A DNA stretch of 64,000 nucleotides from Datnioides undecimradiatus (taxonomy: Eukaryota > Chordata > Actinopteri > Lobotiformes > Datnioididae): assembly GCA_008933995.1 (NCBI GenBank), contig WARS01000013.1, positions 15,565,806 to 15,629,805 on the forward strand, written 5' to 3'. The position numbers and the translations under genes were made by a program. Positions 22,550 through 33,500 of the stretch are shown here, in pieces; the stretch's first letter is position 1; each line of letters starts with the position of its first letter. Below the pieces are notes generated by a model that saw only the letters and a list, made by a program, of their open reading frames with translations, did not search any database and had not been told where the DNA came from.

Positions 22550-25500
22550 GTGAGCAAAATCTTCATTGTTTTTCGTTGGAATCAGACTTAAATAACGCCT
22601 TTTAAAGTTGTAATTTGTGTATTTACGTGTTCGTTGAACATAGTCCTACAGACTAATGAAAAGAGTCGTGACATGTTGCATTTCCGTTATAGGAGGTCAG
22701 GGTCTAAACGACTCCTGAAAAGTGTTGGTTATCGTTAGCCTCGCCGTGCAGCTAATGTTAGCTGTCTGGCTAACTTTCGGCCGGTTAGCTCGCCATCCAC
22801 AGCTGATTGTGTAAACACTTGTTTATGACAAGAGACAAAGGTTGTAGAAGTGGTGGATGTAGTCTCTGTTATCAGTGGTATTGCAGTAGACATCGCTAAA
22901 TACTTTGTGTTTCTCTAAGATAGGGTCGTTAGGACTGGATGCATTTGAGTTTTTATCGCCCTTTTTATCTCGCAATGTTGTGTCAAAGAAAGCTTGCTAA
23001 CATTAGCTTGGTGCCTAGCTGTCTGCTAAAAGTTAAGCTTGCATGTCAACTAGCTAACGTAACCGCTAACGTTGCTGTTTTATCGTGATAATCAAATATC
23101 CCGACGAACCATCACATAGCATTACTATTAATAGTCTGTATTCCTAAAGTTGGCTTAGAGTCCACTTAGCCACCCACACAGTTACTGCAGTCACCGGGCA
23201 ATGATGTGAAATGTTAGCAAGCTAGCTACCACCTGGCGAGACAGTAGTTTCCTACATACTCACCGCGAGCCTTTGTCCTGTCAAGGAGTTCGCGTTGCTC
23301 ACCTCGTGTTTTTGCTTGAAAAGTTTTTTGAATATAAAGAAATAGCGAGACATTATAGAGGCACGAAGTTCGAGTGCCAACTTGTATAACTTGCCATTAA
23401 ACGCGTTAAAAGAAGCACGTTTGCCTTGCACTACCATAGTCCAGCACAGCTGCATCCATAAGTTTCTAGGCCCATATGTTATCCGTATGTCTTGAGTCGG
23501 TCTGTGAGAACAAGAAACGTTTTGGCCTAAAGTAAGGGGAAAAAGCACATGCTGGGAAGAAAAAGAGAAGATGCCAAAAATGGCACAGTCATTTTCATAA
23601 ATGGACTTATTATACTCATATATATTATTATACCCATATTCTTTGTAAATGGCAATACCTTAATTAATACTAATTTGTGATGACAGTTTTGAGAAACAAA
23701 TATAATCTACCCCTCTTAATTAAAAACACTCTATCTCAGTAACCTTACAGTATTTATTTACTGTTAACCTTTATAAAACGTGTAACACATTTTATTTTTC
23801 ATTGGCATGGTGTAGTTAAGCAATCACTGCTGTTAGTATTTTAAGTAGTCACCTTTATGTAACATCAAACTCTGCCATCTGTCTTCATCTTGTTTTTCTT
23901 TTTTCATTCAACTGTGCAATAATAATCATTATGATTTAATCATGAAGTTGTTTTCACTGTTTTGATTGGTGTCTGTACCATTTCTAAGGTTGCTGTGATA
24001 AACTTATGTGTTTTTCTTTTTGCCGTGTTTTTCAGAGGTAGGGAAGCTGTTACAAGTACAAAATGGGACACCTCCAAGCACCAACTACAACGGGGTAGAT
24101 GCTGTTCATGCCTGTAACATCCTTCAGCAGCTCAAAGCCTTGTATGATGAAGCACAGCTTACTGATATCGTTGTAGAAGTGGACCATGGCAAGACTTTCT
24201 CATGTCACCGAAATGTCCTTGCAGCAATCAGCCCATATTTTAGGTGAGACTAAACTTTGCAACAGGTCAAACTGAATGTTAAACGCTTTCTTGCCATGTT
24301 TTAGTATTATAGAGTCATAATATAATCATTGCAATTGCATTAGAATTGATTAATATAGTTATGGCATATGCGTTTTCTCTACTGTCACTGCAGGTCGATG
24401 TTCACCAGTGGCCTTACAGAGAGCAGCCAGCGTGAGGTCAGAATTGTTGGGGTGGAATCTGAATCCATGCACCTCGTCCTAGACTATGCCTACACATCCA
24501 GGGTCTCGCTCTCTGAGTCCAATGTCCAGGCCCTGTTCACTGCAGCCAGCATTTTCCAGATTCCTGCCTTGCAGGACCAGTGTGCCCAGTTCATGATCAG
24601 CAGACTCGACCCCCAAAACTGTATTGGTGTCTACATGTTTGCTGATGCCTATGGACACCAGGAGTTAAGGGAACGATCTCAAGACTACATCCGCAAGAAG
24701 GTCAGTGACATGAGCACAGGCCTGGTTTCTTATGTTATTTGCATTATGATGTGATGATGATGGTGCACACCTGCTGCTTCTGAAAACACTTTGTAATAGC
24801 ATTATTTCCAAAGGCATTGCTTAATCCTGTTTTTATTTATTTATTTTTTTGCTATTTTTTTGTGGTAGTTTTTATGTGTGTCATGGGAGCAAGAGTTCCT
24901 TCAGATGACCAAGGAGCAGCTTGTCAGCATTTTGAACAATGATGATCTCAACGTGGAGAAGGAGGAACATGTTTATGAGAGCATTGTCCGCTGGCTGGAG
25001 CATGATCTGCCCAGTCGCGAGGCCCACTTAGCTGAGGTTTTTTCTCAATGCATCCGTCTGCCCTTGCTGGATGAAGCCTTCCTCAGTCGGATCCCTGCCC
25101 CCTTTGCCTGTGCCCTGTCCCTGTCTAAAGACCCTGCTGAGGCCAAAGCCCGCCTCACTGGCACCAATGGTTGCCCACAGCGACTGGGTATGACTGCTTC
25201 TGAGATGGTCATCTGCTTTGACGCCGCTCACAAACACTCAGGGAAGAAGCAGACGGTGCCTTGCTTGGACACAGCCACAGGAAGGGTGTTCAAGCTCTGC
25301 AAACCACCAAATGATCTTCGAGAGGTCGGTATCCTGGTCTCCTCAGAGAACGACATCTACATTGCTGGAGGTTACAGGCCGAGCAACAGTGAGGTGTCCA
25401 TAGACCATCGAGCAGAGAGTGACTTCTGGCAGTATGAGCACGCAGGCAACCGCTGGCTTCCACGTGCACCTCTGCTGAGAGCGAGGATAGGCTGCAGGCT

Positions 25501-26325
25501 TGTGCACTGCTGTGGGAAGCTTTATGCACTGGGAGGCCGGGTATATGAAGGTGATGGACGAAATGCATTAAAGTCAGTAGAGTGCTATGATGCCAGGGAC
25601 AACTGTTGGACAGCAGTCAGTCCTATGCCAGTGGCCATGGAGTTTCATAGTGCTGTGGAGTACAGGGACCGCATCTATGTCCTCCAAGGTGAGCTAATGC
25701 TGCTGAAGTGAAACTGTTCATCAATACAGTGGACTAAAGATGAACATATCTCATTATTTTGAACTAATTGGAAAATATGAATATGCTTTGACATTTGTGT
25801 GACAAATGTTAAAGACGTTAAGTCCAAAAGTGCCAAACATATTTATTTTTCTCTTCTGCAGGTGAATATTTCTTCTGCTTTGATCCACGTAAAGACTATT
25901 GGAGTCATCTTGCCCCAATGAGTGTACCCCGAAGTCAGGGTCTGGCTGCCTTGTATAAGAACTGCATCTACTACATTGCTGGCATCTGCAGGAACCACCA
26001 GCGTACCTTCACTGTGGAGGTCTACGACATTGAAAAGAATACATGGAGCCGCAAAAGAGATCTGCCGTTTGACCAAGCCACAAGCCCGTATATAAAGGCC
26101 ATGCTGCTGCAAGGCAAGCTACACCTGTTTGTACGAGCCACACAGGTCATGGTGGAGGAGCACGTGTTTCGCACCAGCCGCAAGAACTCCCTTTACCAGT
26201 ACGATGATGAGGCAGATGTATGGACCAAAGTCTATGAGACACCTGACCGCCTCTGGGATTTGGGTCGCCATTTTGAATGTGTGGTGGCCAAACTTTACCC
26301 ACAGTGTCTACAGAAAGTGCTTTGA
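22534..26325 (+). CDS. kbtbd8: KBTBD8, BTB-BACK-Kelch CUL3 ubiquitin-ligase adaptor (5 coding exons)
   Basis: Coding exons are 22534-22549, 24036-24243, 24394-24700, 24869-25688 and 25862-26325. Joined they give 1815 nt, 604 residues plus TGA, against about 601 in human KBTBD8. Every junction is GT/AG and the frame is unbroken. The N-terminus MAASG, the BTB core HRNVLAAISPYFRSMF (about residues 63-78), the IRKKFLCV join and the C-terminus PQCLQKVL match what I remember of the vertebrate protein closely. BTB spans about residues 40-145, BACK about 150-255 and Kelch repeats about 320-600. From the family: the BTB/BACK part binds CUL3 and the Kelch propeller binds substrate. Human KBTBD8-CUL3 monoubiquitylates TCOF1 and NOLC1 during neural-crest specification. 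The start has a purine at -3 and G at +4. No frameshift or premature stop is seen, so the gene looks functional. Confidence 0.96.
22550..24035 (+). other. kbtbd8 intron 1 with a cluster of GTTAGC/GCTAAC hexamers
   Basis: This 1.5 kb intron starts gtgagc and ends ttcag. Its first 700 bp carry eight exact GTTAGC/GCTAAC hexamers (22734, 22757, 22769, 22784, 22996, 23053, 23065, 23213), several as near-palindromic pairs such as GCTAATGTTAGC and GCTAACATTAGC. About 0.2 would be expected by chance. The remainder (23580-24035) is plain AT-rich sequence. Confidence 0.7.
24036..24243 (+). CDS. kbtbd8: kbtbd8 coding exon 2 (N-terminal linker and first half of BTB)
   Basis: The acceptor is ttttcag ending at 24035 and the donor is gtgaga at 24244. 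The exon encodes residues about 6-75, including the HACNILQQLK lead-in helix and LTDIVVEVDHGKTFSCHRN, the BTB dimer and CUL3 surface. It leaves phase 2, with an AGG Arg codon split across the intron. An ATG in frame upstream at 24008 is intronic and is not used. Confidence 0.95.
24394..24700 (+). CDS. kbtbd8: kbtbd8 coding exon 3 (second half of BTB, start of BACK)
   Basis: The acceptor is ctgcag ending at 24393 and the donor is gtcagt at 24701. The exon encodes residues about 75-177, from SMFTSGLTES through the 3-box region to RSQDYIRKK. It ends at a codon boundary. The intron before it is only 150 bp and the one after it 168 bp. Confidence 0.95.
24869..25688 (+). CDS. kbtbd8: kbtbd8 coding exon 4 (BACK domain and first Kelch repeats)
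   Basis: This is the largest exon, 820 nt. The acceptor ends tggtag at 24868 and the donor is gtgagc at 25689. It encodes residues about 178-451: the rest of BACK (FLCVSWEQEFL, HVYESIVRWLEHDL) and the first Kelch blades, with the diagnostic GG turns IYIAGGYRP and LYALGGRVYEGDG followed by W/Y residues. An in-frame extension past the donor (GELMLLK stop) is intronic. Confidence 0.95.
25862..26325 (+). CDS. kbtbd8: kbtbd8 coding exon 5 (last Kelch blades and C-terminus)
   Basis: The acceptor is cttctgcag ending at 25861, which restores GEYFF across the junction. The exon encodes residues about 451-604, including IYYIAGICRNHQRTF, the strongly conserved VEEHVFRTSRKNSLYQYDD segment and the terminal PQCLQKVL, and stops at TGA 26323-26325. 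Confidence 0.95.
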
Positions 26326-26848
26326 GGTAGCTGGTTTTGTGAACCCAATCTATGAGGCAGAGAGGAGTAACGTGGTCCTGCCTGCCTTGTGCCTGGTGTT
26401 ACCTTGGGTTTGCACCTCAAGGACCATTTTTGGTTAAGTCTTAAAGTCGTTCAAACTTTGGTTTAACATGATCAAAATGGGGGTGCTTTTAAAGATTGCA
26501 GTATTTTTTTTTTTATTTTTTTTTTTCAGACGGCACCAGCGACCCACACTGATGCTTGTTTAACAAAACCGTACAATGAATCATAAGTGCAATTATCCTA
26601 TTTTTTGCTTGTTGTTGAGCCATGTTGTTCTATTTTTGTTTTAGATACTTATAGGTAAGGATTTTTACAAATGATAAGCATGCGAATGAGGGCATTGGCA
26701 AGGTTAAAGTGCCCTCTGGAGATATGGATGCTACGTGTCAGCATAAAGTGAAAATCTATATAAATATATATAAAAACTATATAAACTATATATTCATACG
26801 GGTAAGATGAGTACCATAGCTCGTTAGTAGGTTGCTGGCTCTGAGGTT

Positions 26849-26870
26849 TGTGTGTGTGTGTGTGTGTGTG
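26849..26870. repeat. (TG)11 microsatellite in kbtbd8 3' UTR
   Basis: A pure TG run followed by AGAGAG. Confidence 0.9.
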
Positions 26871-29028
26871 AGAGAGTTGTTGTTTTTTGTTTTTTTTTTC
26901 CCCCTGTGCTCAAGTCTCCCTTCAGCTTATTTTATAGAGCAGTTTTAATTTGAAGTGTGCTTGTGAATTACATTACCTTAGTGTTTTCGAAGCTTGAAGC
27001 CTGTATGATATTTTTGTGGCCCTCTCTTCCTTCACGTGCGTCAGTGTGTCAAACAATACACTATGTGTGGCTTCCGAGCTATTTTTAAGTTTTGTTTGAG
27101 ATTCCAGTTGCATGGGAGCTCGTGCCTCCCACTCTTTGAGTTGGCATCCATTTTGTGTCACATGCGAAGACAACTTAAGTGAAATGTAAAGTACTCACTC
27201 TCCACATTGGAGAAATAAGGACGGAGTCAAATTTGTGGCAACACTAAGTGGAAAGTTCAGACCAACTAACAGGTTTACCTCAAAAACTTCAGATAGATTT
27301 GATTAGGAGAAAAGGGACATTTCAGGCCATTGTGTTGATTAAGCACCTGTGCAAAAAGCTCAGTTCAGCATTGAGCTCTGCTGAGGTTGTTTTTTGACAT
27401 TGGATTAGAAATATTTGAAAAAGGTTGAAAAAGCCTTCCTCTTGAATGCCAAAAAAGCATTTGAGGTCTTGTTATAGTTGATCTGGACATTGAAAAATAA
27501 TTTTGTGGTAGCAATAAGTCATGGAACTGTGATTAGGCTATATTACGTTATATTACCTTAGTAAAAGTGCATTAATTGTTTTGTGTGCTTGTCTCTGCTA
27601 GTGAAAATCATGGTAGTTCCAATAATGATTGTGTGGCTGTCGCATGGGTGCAGGCTTGAAGTGATGCGTCATTTAGTGCAGATCATTTGGGATGCCAATG
27701 TGCCTGTGGCTTGAAAAGGGGCATCAAAATCAGAAACTGTTCCCTCCTGATGAAGAAAAATCTGAAAAGTCTTACTCAGCGTTGCACTGAATCACTCTCC
27801 ACTTCGGCAGTCCTCAGCTGCATACTTTTTACGAAGCACCCTCCTGAACAAGCAAGACTATATGAGCAAGTGAGGGTGGCCTGGGTTGTGTGCTAATTCA
27901 TCCTAACAGCCATGAGTCCGTCTTTACACGCCATCACACAGAGGACACAAATTGTTGGTGCTGCTTTTCTTTTTTTTTTTTTTTGACAATCTTGTATAGA
28001 AGAATTAATACCACCGAGTGGCGTTCCCTGTGAAAGTGTGACATTTTCAGTGCCGTCAATTTCCTCATGCAGGTTCCTGTGTCATCTTTGCACTACACAT
28101 TATTTCCCTTATATTTTATCTTAACAAAGAGTGCCCCTCTATTATGTACAAAAAAAAAGAAAGGTTTTCGTAACCACACAGCAATCACAAACGAGATTCA
28201 CATGGGGAAAACATACCGGAGGAGTCACATTCAGCAAAGACATGAGGATATAACTTCTCCAAGAGAAGATCCACTGACCACTGACTTGACTGACTTTAAG
28301 CTGATTTATGATTGACTCGGCTTGAACAATGCCCTCAAAACAACCCCTCATCCAGTGTGAGAGAAGGTTTGAGCTTCATCCACGTCTACAGACGGCCATT
28401 TTTAGAACCAGGAACGGAGAACTCTCAGGATTTCTACTGATACACAGTACTGTATTTAAATGTTTTTGTTATGTGTAATATACTGTACTATAGGTTTGCT
28501 GTACTTGCACAGTTTTTTAAACTTCTCTTCAGTTTCTTTTATAACTTGAAAAAAATAGATGTGATTTTCTTTTTGTTGTCTCCAAGTGGCTGTTTTTCTT
28601 TTTCTTTATGTAATTACCTATTTAGTTATGGTAGAGTAATCCTGCTCTGTTGAGGGAAAAAATGATTACCCGTACGAGTGATACATTTTGATTTCTTTTT
28701 TCCCCCATCTGTTGTACAGTAGTATTTCTTTGTACCATCTCACCATAACTAAGCATTACAGATCAAGTAACTACATAGTTACACCACGTTTCAAACACCA
28801 GTCATGAAATACAACAAGCTAAAAAAAACCTACTTTCTATGTTCAAGCATTGTTGGCCTTTTGGGCTGCAGTACATAACTCATCCTGGTCATTTACATGC
28901 ATCGCTTATGGGTGCTATTCCATTGTGTTCTTCATGCATTTTCCTCCTTTTACTTCGCTGGTTTGTCTGTTTTGGGTTATAGTGGTGGTTGAGCTCAACT
29001 GTGAAATTCACATTGCACATAATTTGAA

Positions 29029-29034
29029 AATAAA
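29029..29034 (+). terminator. Probable kbtbd8 polyadenylation signal AATAAA
   Basis: A canonical AATAAA lies in the context gaaaATAAAac, 2.7 kb after the stop codon, with GU-rich sequence downstream at about 29058-29066. It precedes the next gene's presumed first exon by roughly 300 bp. Confidence 0.55.
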
Positions 29035-29050
29035 ACTATTAAAGGTGAAC

Positions 29051-29388
29051 CTTATTCATTTGTGCTCATTTTTAAAAACAGAAATACTGTTTTTATCTTA
29101 AACTGATCAGTAGACAGGCAGTGAAAGCCCACTGTGCTGTGTCTCAGAAGTTACAGTGTGCAGGGTGTTGTAACAGTAACACAGTGTGACCTCTAGGCTG
29201 GGTAACATACAGAGGAGACGAAGCTTGTTCTAATGATCCTGAAACTGGTTAAAACAGCTAGGACCCCCCCCCCCCCCCCCCCAGGCCATCGATGGCACAC
29301 GTGACCAGACGTCAAATAAAGCAGAGGGCTGAAACTTCAGTCAGTAACTTTGTAGAGACAAACGAGCTGAGCAGGCGGTCAATGAAAG
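29051..29388 (+). promoter_or_regulatory. Presumed promoter and non-coding first exon of the SLC16A7-like gene
   Basis: A good donor, GAAAG|gtaagg, at 29388/29389 fits the end of a non-coding first exon, as SLC16 family genes commonly have a 5' UTR intron. Upstream lie a CACGTG E-box (29298-29303) and a 19-base C run (29264-29282). Two more CACGTG sites follow in the first intron (29496-29501, 29860-29865). The exon start is not determined and the assignment rests on the donor match and position only. Confidence 0.4.
29264..29282. repeat. 19-base C homopolymer
   Basis: An uninterrupted run of C immediately upstream of the presumed first exon of the transporter. Length is likely to vary and may be misassembled. 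Confidence 0.95.
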
Positions 29389-30348
29389 GTAAGGCCTACT
29401 GAGACTATGAAATATAAGCGCTGATCTACCTGTAATGCGTTGAAAGCTGTAGGTTTAACACCGTAGTTACGTTGTATCACTTGTCGGTCGATGTCCACGT
29501 GTGAAGTCCCCCCTCCTCATTCAACCCCAGTCTGACTCCTTTCTTTCTTTCTTTCTTTCTTTCAAAACCTTTGTACTTATGCCACTGAATATCTGTCCTA
29601 TGTATCTGAACACAGTTTTAAGTTTTCACGTTTGGACAAGTTTGGGGACAGAAAAAACGAAGGGCAGGACTGAGTAATATGTTGTTTGTTGTTAATTTTA
29701 CCCGTGAATCGAGTTAAATATATGACACAACAGACGCCGCCTTCCCCACCTGCGCTGCTCTACAACTACAAGCCAAACTTCACTTGTTTATATCGCATTA
29801 ACAAGACAATACGGGAGACTTTTGTCGACGCGCTGAGCCTCACTAATTGCGTAGACGGTCACGTGCTATTTCTGCTGTGGTTGTTAGAGGCTGAACAATT
29901 ACGTGTCGTATAGCAGTTTAAACAACGTTACTTACACCCAGAGCTTGGTTTTGTGCGTCTCGCCTCATGATTAGCAGTTATTGCAGCGTTAGTTATAGCT
30001 TACTCTTTTGTTTACATACACGGCTAATGTAAACAAACTTTTCACAGCATCAATAACCGGCGAAACTTTGATTTACTTGCCATGCTAGCGTTAGTCCGTC
30101 AATTAAAATGCGTGCCAGTTGATATGTTAGTCTTATGTTCAGTCTTTTATTTTGAAATTATGCCACTCGTTTGCTGACAATACGTTTACAGTCATTACAG
30201 TTTAAGCAAAAGTATCAGTGGTGCATGCAAATGTCACCATCAACGATGCAAAGGCTAATTAAGCTTTTTAAAATATCTACTTTATTCAATTTTTATGGCG
30301 CAACAGATATTTTGCTGTTTTCACGTATTTATTTTACTCTTTGAATAG
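29389..30348 (+). other. slc16a7-like 5' UTR intron
   Basis: The presumed intron runs from donor gtaagg to acceptor ttgaatag. It contains two CACGTG E-boxes, a (CTTT)6 repeat at 29539-29563 and several TTAG/CTAG-type motifs near 29960-30095. A 75-codon open frame at 29686-29913 resembles nothing I know. Confidence 0.4.
29539..29563. repeat. (CTTT)6 microsatellite
   Basis: Six tandem CTTT units in the 5' UTR intron of the transporter. Confidence 0.95.
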
Positions 30349-30352
30349 GAAC

Positions 30353-30569
30353 ATGTCCCCTGCTCCAGCAGACCAGACGAGCAACAAGCCCCTGGATGGT
30401 GGTTGGGGCTGGATTGTGGTGTTTGGGGCCCACATTTCCATTGGATTCGCTTACTCCACGCCCAAAGTCCTCTCAATTTTCTTCAACGAAATCCAAGAAG
30501 ACTTGGGGTCCAGCTTCAGTGAAATAGCATGGATTTCCTCTATAATGCTAGCTGGCATGTACGCAGGCG
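30353..30569 (+). CDS. slc16a7: slc16a7-like coding exon 1 (N-terminus, TM1, part of TM2)
   Basis: The acceptor ttgaatag ends at 30348, and the ATG at 30353 has A at -3. The exon encodes MSPAPADQTSNKPLDGGWGW and TM1 with Lys38, then WISSIMLAGMYAG, and stops at donor gtgagt (30570) in phase 1. An open frame running on to 30898 is intron read-through and shows no transporter similarity. Confidence 0.93.
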
Positions 30570-33500
30570 GTGAGTTGATTCAATCAGTGTTTGTTGCTTC
30601 GGCCTGTTCATATGGAGAAATAAACCCTATTATCAGTAGTTTTGTTGTTTACAAGAAGATTCCACAGGACTCCTACAAGAACAATTGGAAAAATAATGAC
30701 AGAGACATGATAGTACAGGACAGAAAGGAGACAGTAGCACCATGTATTGACTATGCACTTTGCCATAGTTGGAAAGATCTAGTTTGCAATCACACAGTAA
30801 TTCTTGTTGTTCGATGCGTTCAGGGCCACATTTCCATTCATAGTTTGGTAACACAGCATTTTTATTTGTTAAAACATTGTGTCAAAGACATGTACTGAGG
30901 TTTGTACTGAGTTAATGATCTTTATTGTCATGAAACCAGATACAATTAAATTTTATGTTGATTTTTCCAGATTCAGTTTAAATAAACACATACCCGTAGT
31001 ACTAGCAGGATAGCATTTTAAATTATTGGCACTCATATCTTTGATGAGCTAATATCAGCAGATACTATAGCAATAAAACGTCTGTTTATATAAATACAAT
31101 CACTTCAAATCCAGATTGGCTGAAAAGCTGTTTGGAATTGTGTGAAGTGAAGTCTAAAGTTACGTACGTTCAGGCCATCACAGGTTCTGTAGTCAACACT
31201 CTCTAACTACTACAGAATGGATTTATATTGCCCACATATAACAGCCTGCAGGTTTAGCAGGCCAAGCTGTTCTCTTGATCTTTCTCTTTTTGGATTGTAT
31301 TTTGTTCCCTTAGGGCTCTGACACACCATGTTCACGTCCAACAACTAGCACTGATAATGGTCTCTTGATCAAACACTCTTTAAATTGCCTCACATCTTCA
31401 GTTAAAAGTTACACTTGAACACACCACAAAGACTTTGGCTAATAGCCAGCTGACTGAAGAAGTGCACGGCTGTGTGAGAGGGGATAGTCAATGATATGTA
31501 TTTACTCATCAGTTGGTATTATGGCCTGAAGTATATCCTAGTTTTATAACTAATGAAAAAATGTTTTTTGAGTCTGTTTTCCTGGACAAAGAAAACAACT
31601 GTTATGCTGCGCACTCTTTTGGACCAGATGGATAACTGATAAATTGACTTCACATGAGTCACTGCACCCACTGAAATAGTCTTAAGCTGCCTAATAGGAG
31701 GAGTGATGTTAGCATGTATTACTCACCTGACTTAAATTTAACTACCAACACTGACACTGTTTACTCTGAGTCATTTATGAGTAGTTTTCAATGTTCAGGA
31801 TTCAAGAAAGTGTTTTGCAGTTACATCATTAGTGGCTACACAATGTTCAATTACGCTTGGGCTTGTAAAAGCAAAGGCAACAGTTATCACATCACAACAC
31901 TGCTTCTTGCAAAGTGGTTCTGACCATTAATGGCCAAGCAGTGCGTGCTAGCTCACAAGCCTCCCTCACAGCTTGAAAACGACTGTTCTTCTAGATAGAA
32001 GAACAGTTGTGTCCCCTTCTCAGGATGCTTAATGAAATAGTTTCTGGTCAAGAGTTAAAACTCTTTACAGTTTTTCAAAGACAAAAGTTAAGATTTGAGA
32101 AATGTCTGGAATGATTAGACATGTTTTTTCATCTTCTTTTGTATTGTGTTAATAATCTTGTGACCAGATACATCTTGTGACCCCTCAAGGCTGACTTCAG
32201 ACAGACAACAGCACGACTTGAAGAAACACAGCCTCCTCATTCATTGAATAGGAGTCCTCTGTTGATGTAGCATGGGGGTGCTAAAAAAAAAAATAAAATC
32301 CTGAAATCCTCAATGCATCTGGCAAGTTTCTGCATTGACCAATCAAATACTTGGAACTACACATTCATGGTAGAACATTTTGTAGTGGGAACGCAGTGTT
32401 TCTTACTTCATATATTTTATAGCTGTGACTACACAGAGTCAGCTTTGTTAGATGCTATTGGTGTCTTCTGCTTTGATGTCTGTGAGCTTCCTCTCGACTC
32501 AACTTTGATGACTAAACTGATATTAAACATCTGAACAAATTTCATAGATTAATGGGGATTAGTGATAAAATGCAAAATACTGTTTGACCATTCAGTATGT
32601 TTACTTATGAAACATACATCTAAATTAGCATAATAGCACAGTAAAACATTTCTGAGGGGGGAGGGGGCATTAAAGAAATTGCACTGAGGTGAGTGTCAAA
32701 GAGGAAACACATGCTACATTGCAGTTTCACAACAGGCAAAACAATCTGAGAAACTTGAAATGAATTTTGGTCTTGTTTCACACCATAAAATGACAAAACA
32801 TGACAAACTGAATCATGTGGAGGCATTATGTGAATTTATCAGTTGCTGTTTTCAAGGTTACAGGACAGCAGGGTGTGTTACTCACCTGCACTCAACCCAG
32901 AGAGGCCTAACTGGTGAAATATTCCCTTCCACTGTGGCTCAGGCACAGGGCTTTATCATATTGTCCTTGGCAAGGCTTCAGCAATGTCACCCAGTGGAGG
33001 AGAGAGACAGGGGGAATATATCAGAGGAAGGTTCAGCACTCTGGGGTCTGACACCAGTTCCCCATGGGAGAGACATGACAGCCTTTTCAGAGAACCTCTG
33101 ACTCAAGGAGTCCGAATGATAAAGTTATAATGGAAGTAGAAATGGTGGTGGAGCGGGAGATGCCCTATTGTGACACAGCTACAGAGAGAGAGATGATCTA
33201 TCTTTGACCCCTGCAGGCACCTGGTTAACTGTATAAACAGCAGGATGGATATTTTTATTACATGTAGTGTAGATACAGTGTTGCAGCAGCAGATACAGCT
33301 GTTGAGGACAGTTCTGTAGCCAAGGCATTTCTGCTATTTCCCAAGAGCCAGAGGAGACCAAAATGGAACTGTAAGAAGAGTGTATAAATAAAACTTCAAA
33401 TGAACACTAATATTGCCCAATGTCTGCCAGATGGGTAAATATGCAGCTGTTGGCCGTTATCTTGTTGTATTGTCCTGCCCCTAAGCAGGCCAAGATATTG

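Larger units (their letters stand above)
26326..29050 (+). other. kbtbd8 3' UTR
   Basis: Non-coding sequence after the TGA has no convincing exon. The first good AATAAA is at 29029-29034, followed about 25 nt later by a TTTGTGCTC-type GU/U-rich stretch, so the transcript probably ends near 29050. The UTR contains an oligo-T run (about 26507-26527), an AT-rich tract (about 26756-26797), a (TG)11 repeat (26849-26870) and a poly-T tract (about 27970-27984). The extent is inferred; shorter forms with non-canonical signals are possible. Confidence 0.55.

Noticed and set aside
24008-24035. Upstream ATG in frame with kbtbd8 exon 2
   Set aside because: It lies in the polypyrimidine tract/acceptor of intron 1; the MAASG exon at 22534 fits the known N-terminus better.
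25028-25568. Minus-strand and alternate-frame open frames over kbtbd8 exon 4
   Set aside because: Shadows of the conserved coding frame.
30570-30898. Extension of transporter exon 1 into a 185-codon frame
   Set aside because: Coding similarity stops exactly at the gtgagt donor and resumes in the next exon at 34357 in phase; the extension is intron.
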